Below, piece after piece: positions 10,600 through 22,619 of a DNA stretch of 64,000 nucleotides. The position numbers and the translations under genes were made by a program. Within the stretch, counting starts at the first letter, position 1; every line of letters begins with the position of its first letter. The notes beneath the pieces are model-generated. The model saw only the letters and a program-made list of their open reading frames with translations. It did no database searches and had not been told where the DNA came from. The stretch spans positions 124,001-188,000 of the forward strand of contig NW_026570279.1 of assembly GCF_019649055.1 (NCBI RefSeq), given 5' to 3'. This DNA is from Paramacrobiotus metropolitanus. Lineage: Eukaryota; Tardigrada; Eutardigrada; Parachela; Macrobiotidae.

Positions 10600-13500
10600 A
10601 AATCAGTGCAAAGCGATTTACCCTTCTGTGCAAGACTCACTCGTGAACACAAGATATCAGCGAAAAAGAGACACATCAGCACAAAAACGAAATTTAGAGC
10701 TGCGGAAGCTCAAAAAAAGAAAAATAGGAAGAAGAAAAATTGCCAGTAACGCCAAGAAGACAAACAGTTTAATAACTGCAGTATTTGTTGCTGCGTCGCA
10801 TTCGCAGAAAATCGATGATGCTCGTGCATCGTTCGGTACCTGGTAGTGAGTGCTTACTGATTACACGGTCAGCGGTATTTGTAAGAACAGTATCCGCAAT
10901 ATATGCATAAATCAGCGGCGCACGTGCGAGTGCACCTGTAAACCGGTTTTGCTGCTGAAAGAGAGCAGAAGCAGAGCAAACGCTTCACCGCTCACTCTTG
11001 AGCGCCCACTGTTTTAGAACGGTGATGAGAATACGCGGTACTTTTGCTCATTCTTTCGTTAACTGCTACAGTCCAAAATTAGCCGCTCGGTGAAAAGTAT
11101 GTATTAGGGTGTGCGGTGTGAAGATGATACTACTATAATACTAATTGCTTTTATATTTTTAAATTGTTATCAATTAAAAGTAATGCTGATGCTGGTGCTG
11201 TTACTATCCATTACGTGACTGCAGATATTGATGATCTGTGTAGTGACCAGACATCCCAAACGTGCACTGCCCAGTACGTCGCCGGAAGCGCAACACGCGA
11301 TAACTAGAAGTTGCAGAAGTACAGTGGAATTGCAGACCAATACGCGGTGATGGTACAACCGCCCGCGTTTAAAACAAATGAAAACTGTTCTTAATTGGTG
11401 GCATTGAAAACTATGACAGCATCAATCAGATAAATCGCATATTTTATGAGGTGCTACGGGTACATATTTACTTGACACCTACGGAGAGATTAGTGCTGCA
11501 TTGCAGCATTTTCTAACAAAGGTAACCTGATATACCATAACACAGAAATCAATTTCAGAAAATTTTTTGGCTCCGTTAGGTACTCACCTTTCCAAAATAC
11601 GGTCATTGATCGACTAGAAAATCAATCGATCATTAGGATTTATCAGCTAGCCAACGTTGGAATGACATCTTTGCCATTTTCATAGATTTTGTTAGCATTA
11701 CCAGTGCAGTATTTATTATTGCTGCATTTGTGCAGGCTGAATTGTCTATTTATAACTGTATGAAAGAATGTAGAGCAACGGTGGTACTGCTGCACTGCAA
11801 TATAATCATGGATGAATTTTAGCATGACTGACCTTGATTAGGTAAAATCATAACTTTGATCTTCTGCACAATTTACCGCAATATACAGCTTTCTGTACAA
11901 TATACCGCTATATACAGCCTTCTGTAACAATATACCGCAATTCAGTCAAAATTAATCCTATTACTGTATATGCAAATGACCGAGTCGCATACAGACACTA
12001 GCGGTGGTTGTTAACCACATTACGAACACGAGCGATAGTCCGCTGGAACGATGGCACCCGTGACTTAAGTTACCGAATATCATATTCCCGCCTGACCCAT
12101 ACTACCGTAGCAAAGCGGATATTCGAGCTAATAATTAGCAATTTTTTAATAAAAATGCAGAATCACAGGGAATAAGCGTTCTGGATATGTGTCTTCTTCA
12201 AACAAATTTAAATGTAAGATGAGTATTACAAAAGGCGTGATATTTTACATAATGTAATAAAGTGCGCAAATGAGGTGTTATAATGGCAATCATCATTAAC
12301 TGATGCGAAATTTTTCAATTTAAATTGTGCCATTACGTTTTAAACTTCCTCTACCTTCTCAGTGAGAAAAGCCCTGGATTGTCAATTTGAACATTTGGGC
12401 GGTGATTGTAGATTTTACCTAGTACGTTACGGCGAACGATACATGTATATGCATTTCGATGGATAGCAGCTGATATTCTAACCGCTAGCATTCTTTATTA
12501 TCCTCTTTTTATGCAAATTTATTTGTATTTTAGCCCTACTAAAATAAAATTGAACGATCGAGAACAGATGCATGTGCAAAGGGAGGTGCACGTGACAATT
12601 CGCTTTTAGGATACCGAAAAATATGTTTATGAAACCTATTTTGAATTAGGTAAATATTGTATGTAAACGAGTGCACTTTTTTCGCTATTTTCGTTTCTGA
12701 TTGATATCTTAGTATACTGACCGTGAGTGCATTTCCAAAGTTGTTTCATGATTAACTGGCGACGACATCGTATTATCACACATTTTAAGTGTTTTAGCCA
12801 TACTGTTCGCACTAAAATTCGCGTGTCCTAAAGACAATGATTGTGCAGTTGACAATACTAAGCACGTTGGCCCTGAGTGTTAAAAGCGTGCCGCCGTTAC
12901 AGTCAATTAAATATCTTCCGTGTTATGATTTCATTGTTTTTTGTCGACCCTAAGAAGAACTTTAAGCGCACAGTTTGTAACCAGTGATTGAAAAGTTAAT
13001 AAAAGCAAAGCACTGAGCGCTCTGGTGGAATCAGAGAGATTCCTTTGTCTGTTTCCACGGTGCGTCAAACTTTTTCCGAAAAGAAGCTGAATAATTATGG
13101 ATAATTTGACATGTTCACTTGGTCTTTTGCGCGTTATATGTTATGATGCACTGTCTCCCCGTTCAAACGTTAATCAAAATTCACAACAGTAAACACATAA
13201 AGGGTAAAAAAAGGGTTTTATTAAGCAGGGACAACAGGGAATTGCACTTTAAAATTTTTCTAGGATATCGGGATTGCATAAGTCTTAAATTGGATCACAC
13301 CAGGTCTACGGTTTTCAAAATTTTTAAATAAATCCCAAAATTTGTAAATTTAATCCGAAAAAATAGTGCAACTCTGGTTTCGTGCATAGTCGATCTGCCT
13401 ACTATGGATGTTGGTGCAAACGTTAAAGGTGATCAGTCCTAATGAGAATCTTGGCATACGTGGTTGTTTTTAAACCCTTTAGAATTCTCTTCCAGCAATA

Positions 13501-14640
13501 TTCTCTAACCGGATGCTGCGCGCACAAACAGTTAACACGGTTGTGTATAAAAAATTATAAATTATAATTATGTCATATAAAAAATCGACAAATCATAAAT
13601 CATATGTTACCCAATATCATAAATCAATGAGGAAAGTGTTTTTATGGGAGGGCGTATATACTGTATAACAGTATATGCAATTTGTATATTAGAGGATGTA
13701 TATAATGTCGTATACATATACAGTATGTCTACTTGTACAGTATTAATTGTACTAGGCGCCAGTTTTCGCACCTGCTTATTAAAGGCACTCTTTCTAATCA
13801 GTGGTTGTAAATTTATAATAAAATGTAATACACATGCAGAATTTGCGCTCTGACAGCCCGCTACAATCCCATAATAAAAATTTTGAACTTCATTTTAAAA
13901 TTTAAATTTCCGAGAAATGCTAGAAAGGATGAACGTGCTTTAAAACTGCCAGCATTTTTACTTAACTTCTTGGCCTATTACAGAAGCCTTTCACAATACT
14001 CAATTAATAAGTACACCTAATTATTAATTAATAAATGCACTTGGTTACGGGAATGCGCTTAAACTTTTTGTCAGTTGTATGGGACATATTTTCACAGAAA
14101 CGATTTTAAAGCCGCTCATACAGACAGTTTACTTGTACGGTAATAACGGTATAATAATAATTATACAACAACAATTGCGCGTACTTTTATAAAGTTTTTG
14201 AAGTCTGCGAAATTGAAAGTTTATGTGGAATTTACAAATTCAGTATCGGGCATGAACCAGAGACCAGCCATGCCCAATGCATGATACGTATTTTAAAATG
14301 TGGCATGGTGCGCCGTAGCATGAAGATTGGCGTAAACCGAGAATTTATAATTTCGCTGCATTTACGTATGTACAATATGCTCATTGCGTTCTCGTCCGGC
14401 TTGTAGATCCCAAGCGTCATGGAACCAAAGACACTGCAGGACAGCCGAGTGTACGCCGCTAATCACGAGAGTAAACGACTGCATGCTCTTCCCTATGCCG
14501 CTATTCTATCGATTTTTCTGGAATAGGGTAATCCATGCGCAGTCCACCGCAGCTACTTGTGAGTAGCAGTACATTGCCATGTCAGTTGTTTTATCTGTAC
14601 ATGCACACGTACGTACTACGTAATGTTATCGATGCAGTGT
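10600..14640. other. Long gene-poor interval
   Basis: About 4 kb of AT-rich sequence without a supported gene. A minus-strand frame at 11358-11170 starts with a hydrophobic, signal-peptide-like stretch but has no good donor or partner exon. A short tandem repeat lies at 11866-11941, and AT-rich palindromic DNA at 13640-13740. The DNA just above 10594 should contain the missing 5' exon(s) of the nuclear-receptor-like gene, but I could not identify them. Confidence 0.4.
11866..11941. repeat. Short tandem repeat, about 30-bp unit, three copies
   Basis: Three imperfect copies of a unit built on ACAATATACCGC followed by TATACAGCYTTCTGT stand head to tail. The unit is AT-rich and non-coding. Confidence 0.6.
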
Positions 14641-14773
14641 TTCTTTGAAATATTATCATTTTCTTTTCTTTTGCATTATTGAGCAGTTAAGGTGTTGTTG
14701 GTCCAACTTTGTTTGCGCCACCAAACTCGGATATCACATTAACAATTTTGTTGACCGTGGCAGTGAACTTAAA

Positions 14774-17700
14774 ATGCAGAAGCCACTTTGCTTCCTTCAG
14801 TATCTTTTGAACAGAAACGCATTATGGTGGTATTCCGATATTGTGGCGGAAGCACTGTTAGCCACATGGTTAGCCAGCCAGGTCTGCATTTATATATCAG
14901 CACGTTTCTTCCCGCAATGGCATTCCACTCGTGCCGAGCCGGATGCGCAAGTTTTGGATATGGCGCAGTCTTTGCTTGGATATGTATGCATTTTCTATTG
15001 GATAGTTAGGCGCATCATAAAATGCTGACAGAAATTTTTTCGGCGCTTTGTATTCGCAGGAGACGGAGGGGTGTTTTTGGGATCGGATTTGTGCGTATTG
15101 GACCGAGTTAGATAATCCAGTGTGCCGCAATGAATCGTTCGTACCACTTCCACCCTCCGATGCTGACAGCAGTATTGGCTTCACTGGTGTTTGCACCGCA
15201 CTGTCGGCCACGGGCATTCTAATTCTATCCTTGGAGTGCTTCGCATTTGTCAACCGGTACTGGCGGCCTCCACGGGCAAATAACAAGCATGTGGTGTGGT
15301 TTCATAAGTTTATACCAATTTGGCCGCCCCTAAACAAGTCTTCTGCAGTCCCCGGTAAACCTATATATCTGTCTAAAATTAAGTAGATCAAGTAAATCTT
15401 CTTAAGGAATTTAGGTAAATCTTCCCAAGTAATTAAGTAAATCTTCATAAGGAAATTAAATCATTAATTCAATTTTAATAATTTAGTTGCTTTACCGATT
15501 TTTGCATTTGTTTTTGTCCGGATTTTGAGTAAATTTATTACAGGAGTTTAGCTTACTACATTGTAAATGTGCATTATTCGTCGAGGGTTATCCATCCACT
15601 TTACTGCTTTACACAATACAAGTACTACGTTTTTTTTAACATTGAGCGTTTTCAACACCGAAAACAGAAATTTGCGCATATGTCAAGCAATGCATTGCGC
15701 TAAAAGCGTCGTTCAAAATTCATTTAACTCAAGCTGAAACTGTATACTACTGGGACTGTTTTTGATTTGAATCATTAAAGAAAAAATTAAACTGCCACCT
15801 TGATTCTCCCTGCCTTGGATAGTATACTCCATACACTGTGCTGTCATTACTTGCTTGCTATTAGTTTAAATGCAGGCAAAAATCTTAACGGTTATAAACC
15901 TATAAACTGCCATTTTTTTATTAGGCTCCGTACCCAACAAGCCATCGCCGGGAACAGCTGTTGTGGCGTGCTCGTTCATTACAACGATGTTGGTAGGTTG
16001 CGCTGGATTCTACTTTGGGAAACTGGTCGCACTTGCACCGGTGATGCTTGTTGCCACCATTGCCCGCTTATTAGTTAATCAATATGGTGAAAGTGTGGCG
16101 CTTCCATGCTACATCGTATTCAATACCATCACATCTCTGTACTGCACCGGGAGAATCTGGGGCATGTGGATGCAGATGTCGTATATTGGGTGGATTATGG
16201 ATATATTACAGTAATCAAAAAAATTATAATTTTGGACACTTGCTCCATGAACCGCTATTTTGCTCGAACTCCAGACGTTTATACCATGTAATTTCTATTT
16301 ATGTATCCTGACAGAAAGCTCGGCATTCAGATCATTGTGGACGACCCAGTTAACGATGAGTCAGCGCAAGCAAAAAGCGACCCCAGTGCCAACGCCCCTC
16401 AGCAGGAAAAGCGGATGCCGTCGTCCCGAATACATTTCTTTATGAGCGCGGCGCTCCTCTATCTTGGATCGTGTGGCATGGTCATGAACATGATTGCCAT
16501 CGTAGGCACGGCGTTCCCCCTGGTACTTCCAGGGTCGGTTTCTAGCACACACTCTGTGAATCAATCTGCAAACAAAACGGTAAATTTAATTAAGGGTCCA
16601 CTCGCGACTCGGTGACCTTTATTAACCTTTTTCTCGAAATTAACTTTCACACACCCTTTAACTCTGTACAACATTTTTTGCGGTGACGTTTTTTAATCCG
16701 CCAACTGCGTTTACGGGCAATGGGGAAACGGAGTGTTTTTGGCTTTCTGGTTAATCTTGGCTTTTTTTAATTTATTGCAAAGTAATTACGATCCAAGCGC
16801 TCTTACTATTTCTTTGTAAAGTGCTGCTGCTGCTTTCCACACAATAGCGCACAAAATGGCATTTTTGTTGTCTCCGCAATCACTTCGTATGCAGCGCATC
16901 CAGGAAGTACTCTGTAGGTGTACATACATTTGTTTTATGTAATCTCTTTGGACTTTGTACAATTATGATGCGGGGGACAAATCGCAAAGTTTTTTCAAAC
17001 TCCTGCTTATGGGAGAGCGTGGGAAGCGAAACAAGAGAAAGGTTGAGAACGGAGTGATCAGCAATTGAATAATGTTGTACAGAGTACGATGGTAGCAGTC
17101 GAACAGGGTTTTATTGGCATGATGTAAGTCAAAAATATTGTCCAAGGTGAACTGATCAAGACTGTATGTGAATTTTTAGGTGTTGAACTACCAAGCGGCG
17201 AAATTATCGTACTGGATGAATATACGCACCTTCCTAAACGGCACCGACCCAGCGGATTACGGTATCGCGGATGTACCAGCAGCTACCGGCATACTGTTTT
17301 CAGTATGGACCGGAACACTCACCGTCGTCAGTCTTATCCCGTACACAGCGGCGGCAATATACGTAATTTGCCTGTACATCAACTGCTTCTGTGAACCATG
17401 TTCTAAGAAAAACTCTGCAGCTAGAAGCGCCGCTTCCGCCTCGTAAGTCAGCTGTCCCATCACACGAAGTTTTGCAGTAGAAAACATCCTATATATTAAT
17501 AAAATAAGCCTTAGGGAATTCCATTTCTGTCTCCCTTTTTTTGAGCGAGCCACTGAACCAAACTTTGATGTCTATATGTCATTTAATAGCCGTTAGTTTG
17601 CAGATTTGCAGAAACCAGTCAGTTTTTTGAAAGTATGCGAAGTTTCAGAGGAAATCTTAAAAGATCTTTACATACAAAGTCTATGGGAAAAGTGGAGAAC

Positions 17701-19748
17701 CCACCACTGCAAACCCACCCACACCACCACCGTCATGAACAGCATAGGAAAAGCATTCATCTACACAGACCACACTTGATGGAACTTTGGTGTCCATTAT
17801 TTATCCGATTGCCTTTAGTTCATAAAATTTTTATTAAGAGTCAGTTTTTAAAAAATGTAGGCTTTGAAAGTGATGTTTCTTAAAAACTGAATATGCGAAA
17901 TCTTCTGGAAAGACAGGAAAGTGGGAACGACTCAAATTCCAAAGATAAAGTAGTTGCCTTTCGCAACGGGTTGATTAGATTTAATTGAAACTGCTTCCAC
18001 AGGGCGGTTGGCTTTGGTAATATCGTGCTGACGTGCCAATAAACATTCTTTTGGAAATCGCCAGTACACATATTATTTTGTGAGAGACTGAAAGTCGATT
18101 TCGGGAATTTTGGTGTTCGACTGGAAATGATGTGGACTGCTTGAGCAAAACAACGAGTCCCAGTCCCGCCGGGCGTACGGACTAGGGTTCGAGTCTAACC
18201 ACCGCCGGGGGAGGGGAGGGAGGGAAGGCGGCACAAGTCTTTTCCGGCGACTGAAGTAAGGAGCGCGTGTTTTAAATGTCCGCAGGTGCAGGGAAGGGAG
18301 GTTAAAATATTTTCCGAAAGACTAAGGAACGTAGAAAAACGGTTTTATTAAAACAAAAAACGCATTTTTAGCATTAAAAAATTTAAAACAAACAGAAGAT
18401 TCAAAAATCGAAGTTATCCGCTTTCTCATCTACCTATCTTTCCGCCAGCTATAAAGCAATCCGTCAGATCATCTCCCATCAAGGGTCAGAACTAAAAAAC
18501 ACGGGAAAATTTTATAAGCACGTAACGGAAAGCGGAGGCACAGGCGACGCCTATCTGCAAGCGGTGGTCGCAACCAAGACACTGCGCTAATTGTAAAGTT
18601 GTCGACGTTAATTATTGATAAAAAATTCACCGAAGAATACAACGAAATTTTGAACTTCATCAAATTTAAATTGTTTTGGTGTGTAAGCAGTAGGACTGGA
18701 GGAAACTGGACACCGAAAAGTATTTTTATTCTAAGTGGTCTAAAGGTTAACATCGGTGGTCGTACCGTCGTATCACTGGATTGTTTTGTCGATCACAACG
18801 CACTGGCTAAAATTCAACAAAGCTCACAATGGTATCTGAACCAGTAGAAGTACTGTAATAAGGATATAAAAATTCCAGTAAGGCAGTAATATGGAGTTTT
18901 TCTTATTTGTAGTTCTTGACAACTGACCAGCATATGCTGCTGATTGATTTGGGAGAAGCTTAAAAACTTTGTTTTATAATTGCAAAAAAAGGCATATAAC
19001 ATGTATTCCTGGAAACTGCCAAATTTTTCGGGTCTAATTTAAGGTTAAATCTGAAGTCAGCGGAACGCGACAATGTTTTCTCAATGCGTAAACATTTAAT
19101 TTCTTAAACATTTAATTAGTAAACTGTGATACATTTTAACTCCTATTAATATGTCAGTGAACTATGGCCAAAATAAAGAATAATTTACGACATAAGTTAT
19201 GATAAGTAGTCAACCAAATAGGTACGGTATCTGTACATGGCAAATACTGTCTGTCTCTGCCAGTGAAACTATATTATTATTATTATTATACGCTCCGCTC
19301 AATAAAACTAAATTTGTGTTTTGTATTCATGGGTTTGTCCTTTGTAGTTTTCGTAAATAACAATTTATCGCCAATTTATTCCGCACAGTTTGCGCGGGGT
19401 CTACTAGTTTAATTCAACTTTTTTTGGTTCAGAGTGAGCACGCAGGATGATGACGAATGCTGTTGCGAGCCGTTAATCAGCGGCATGTATTACGCAGGAA
19501 GCATGCTGGCGATGTTCGCGCTTCTCACGATTCTACCTCAGACCATCATGGAATTCTTCCTGCCTGAGAGATATCAGTTCCCGGGTATCTTGTTACTGCT
19601 GAGCATCCTGACCTTATGGTTGTACTATCAGTTCGTCCGGTCCGTTCGGAAATGCTGTACCACCCAGAACAAAGCCAAAAGAAGCGAAGTACAAGCCGAT
19701 GACGTCGAGGCATGTCTTACCGGCGCACATTGTACGACTAATTCGTAA
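14774..19748 (+). CDS. Multi-pass membrane protein of unknown family, six exons (about 534 aa)
   Basis: Six exons join in consistent phase: 14774-14983, 15060-15354, 15925-16180, 16315-16579, 17180-17442 and 19433-19748. Introns range from 76 bp to 2 kb with GT-AG borders, for example GTATGC...TTCGCAG and GTAAGT...GGTTCAG. The predicted protein has hydrophobic segments near residues 27-46, 110-134, 181-217 (probably two helices), 293-326, 376-411 (probably two), 450-470 and 478-497. Cys-rich patches stand in the loop before the second segment and at the start of the last exon (ECCCEP). NxS/T sites occur in loops. I do not recognise the family; eight or so helices fit a transporter, channel or receptor equally well. 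The exon 3 donor (GTATAT at 16181) is the least certain, a GTGGAT donor nearby being an alternative. Exon 5 could instead stop at TAA directly over its donor. The open frame continues upstream of the chosen ATG, so a further 5' exon is possible. The phase match across five introns is the main evidence. Confidence 0.65.
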
Positions 19749-21230
19749 ACGTGACAGCAGTTGTCACAGGGTGTTTTTTTCTGTGTCCTAATGCTACGTC
19801 ACACATAAGTAATTTTGTGAGCTAATTTTGGTACTGTCGATATTTACCGTACTGTGTAGTAGTGTGTACTTTTATTGGCTGTAGCTTTTAGTGGAGCTAT
19901 TTTTGTTTACGGCGAAGTTGAACTGCTTTGCTTCCTTCCCTGACATACATCGCCTGCTCATCAGAAGCAGCGGGATGTGCAGCAAGTTGACGCAGAAGAT
20001 CGAAAGAGACGCTAGTATTCGGAGCCCACTGATCGTACGCTTACCAACCAGGGCCTTGCGGAACTAAAGGAAGTTCCGGCGCTAGTACCCGTCTGTTAAG
20101 TCAATCTGTGGCCAACATACGAGTACCACAGATCAAACAAGAGAAGCGCGAGCTAACGAATTTTTGGTCGCAACGTATTAGTGTGAAAATTCAACGCGAA
20201 AATGCGGCTTCTGTTTTAGGAACTGTTACTTATTCTACAAAGCTGGAAAAATTATTTTACTTGTTTCGAATTATTGCAGATATTACTTTAACTGTAAAGG
20301 GCATTGCTTGTGTCTGTACAAGTTCGAAAATAAAAATGCACCTGGCAGACACTTTCGTACATTCAGTGCCGCTCTGCAATACAAGCCTGTCCACAAAACG
20401 ACCAACTCGTGCAAGCGTCGGCACAATGAGATGCGTACAGTCATCCACGAGAATCATTTACTGCACATTACAACTTAGCAGACTTTTCAAACTTTTGACA
20501 GCACCATTACCTGTAGGATTTTTTCCTCGAATGATGCCAAACGCGACCGAATTTGATCATTATAATGTCTACCGTTTTTGATGTAATGACATGCCATCGA
20601 AATGCGCGATTTCTCTCTTGCGGCACGAGTCGTGCCCATACGACTGGCCAAATTGTGATTGTGGACATCGTTGTCTTCGTGCCGCTAAAATGTTGTTGGT
20701 GGCCCACATCGGCCGCCCACTTCCGTTGGGCTTGCTTGACACCTGTTTTTTTCTCAGCGTCGAGTATGATTTTCCAAACCAAACCAAACCTTATATGGTT
20801 CTGACCGCCAAACTTTCTCTATCTACCAGAATCCACCAAATGTTTAAACGACCAGCTTAAAATCAAAAGGTGCGGCTTTGAATAAATTTTTCCGTAGAAA
20901 CCAGAGCTATTTTCCGGATCAGCTTAGACAGTTTCATGGCTTGTAGCGGGCCTAGCATCCACTAGTACGTGTGCATGCCTAATATCCCGTTGTAAGCATT
21001 CTGATTAAAGGGTATCTTTCAGGCTGCTGGTGGGGTAGCGAATGCCAGGTGCTCCACGACTGCTGTCAAGTAGCCCGTGAAAGCCCCTTTTCCTGTGCCG
21101 GAAGATGCTTTAACACGTTCGCGGCTTCTCTGTGCAATATTTCTACAAATGTTACCTTTCCACCGTAGCTTCTATTATAAATGCTCTTCAACAAGGGCTC
21201 TCGAAGTATTGACCTATGACTATATTTTTT
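19749..21230. other. 3' flank of the membrane-protein gene and unassigned sequence
   Basis: The first 200 bases are probably 3' UTR, because their pattern recurs in the decayed copy further right. A 157-codon plus-strand frame (20108-20581) and overlapping minus-strand frames have no family motif and are likely chance. No gene is supported. Confidence 0.35.
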
Positions 21231-21540
21231 TCGGTGACATATACTATACGTGCGCTGTCGAGGATGTTGAGGCATGTCTTTGTGACAGTCTTAATTACCA
21301 CCAAACACTATACGAATAACTCTTAAACCATGGCATCGTATTGTAACTGCGTGTTTTTCTGTGTACTGGTGCCACGACAAACATGGTAAATAATTTTTTG
21401 TCCTGTTGAAAATGTTGTCGATATTCGTTATTCACTGAACTGACTGTTACGAATTGTAGTTTCTAGTCTCGATTTTTTCATTTACGGCGACGTTGAACTG
21501 CTACTCTTCGTATCTCTGCTTCCATTCCCTTCGTCGATTT
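21228..21540 (+). pseudogene. Decayed duplicate of the last exon and 3' flank of the membrane-protein gene
   Basis: This stretch parallels 19700-19960 in order and spacing. Matching landmarks are GTTGAGGCATGTCTT (against GTCGAGGCATGTCTT), a T-run followed by CTGTGT, TTGTCGATATT, and TTTACGGCGACGTTGAACTGCT (against the same with GGCGAAGTTG). The coding frame is not maintained and the membrane segments are gone. It is a relic of a local tandem duplication. Confidence 0.6.
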
Positions 21541-21670
21541 TGTTAATTTTTCAAAAACAATTCAGTCATTTCGGTAACTAGCCCGTCTTATTCTCTGTTG
21601 ATCTTAACATTTACTCGGAGCATCGAAATTAAGGTTAACCCTATCACACAAGAATTAAAGCGCCATAAAA

Positions 21671-21772
21671 CGCCCAGGTGACATTGGACAAACACGACTG
21701 TAACCGACCAAAACGTCCGGACGTCTTGGTCGTCCGGACGTTTTGGTCGGTTACACACCACCACCTGGGCAG
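21671..21772. repeat. Foldback hairpin with 24-bp perfect arms
   Basis: Perfect 24-bp inverted arms (starting GTAACCGACCAAAACG) surround a 7-base loop at about 21700-21754. Outside them, GCCCAGGTG and CACCTGGGC extend the hairpin to about 100 bp. The arm motif GACCAAAACGTCC resembles motifs in other repeat elements of the window. Confidence 0.7.
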
Positions 21773-22248
21773 CAGTCAGCAATACCATGCCTCCGAAGCG
21801 ACCACTGCTCTGTAAGTTTATTAGTAGCTTCTTTTTAGTAAATTGGATTTTTTTATAATCTCGATTACTGAAAACATACAGTAGATACAATGATAAGTCC
21901 TGATAAGTGCACGCGGTGAAATGTCTCCGTGTGGCAACAAGTATCTCTGCTTCCACTTGTTACCTCAACCAAACCTTCTACAACGAAATCTCCGTACAAC
22001 GAAGCGTTCTAGTACCGACCGAATGTCCTCGAAAGGACTCGTCCCCGACGCAATACCCGCGACGACCTGTCACGTAATCCAGACGCGATTCAAGCAAGTA
22101 AAGCCACTAAAGATAAAGCTTGGTCACATAACTGCTGAAATCGAAGCAATCGCTGCTTCTTGCCATACAGTAGTTCACAACTTCACTCCATGCACGTGCT
22201 TACTCATGAAATTATTCATACGTATCTCCTGGCGATTTTGAGTCCGTT

Positions 22249-22451
22249 GCTTTTTACCAGAAAAGCGGATATCAGCTTCGAATCTTAGGTGACAACTATG
22301 GCATCGTTAGCACTATCGGTTGTTTATAACATACAAAATTAATTGTTCCAAACGCTGTTAAGCAGGCAGTCATCAGGGTGAAAGAAATCGCACGCTACCG
22401 GCTCCTGGAAACACTTAAGAAGCGGAAACGGATATAGCCGCTAGAAGGCAT
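22249..22451 (+). promoter_or_regulatory. Conserved upstream block of LRR gene 1
   Basis: Two motifs recur before several members of the LRR array: GCTTTTTACCAGA and, 70-120 bp later, a roughly 85-bp block with the core CAGGGTGARTGAAAT followed by AGCTCCTGGAAA and GGAAACGG, ending in GAAGGCAT. In this copy the block starts about 250 bp before the ATG. Position and conservation across paralogues suggest promoter or 5' UTR function; duplication history alone could also explain it. Confidence 0.5.
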
Positions 22452-22619
22452 ACTTTGCAATCGGAGATCGCGCGACTAGCTGCAGAACCACATGCGACAT
22501 TTATAGCTGCCTGCATTACACTTCATGTATCAAACCATTGTGCAAGCAATTCGCTTGCTTTACATTCGTCGGAACGTTAATTCGAACTTCGAACTGGTTA
22601 CTGCGGCAATTTTATAACA

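Noticed and set aside
11170-11358. Signal-peptide-like minus-strand frame
   Set aside because: No donor near the end of the hydrophobic stretch and no partner exon; too short to support.
18150-18215. tRNA B-box-like GGTTCGAGTCTAACC in a GC-rich stretch
   Set aside because: No A box or cloverleaf can be formed around it.
20108-20581. 157-codon plus-strand frame
   Set aside because: No domain, no conserved splice partner, overlapped by equally long minus-strand frames; composition looks non-coding.
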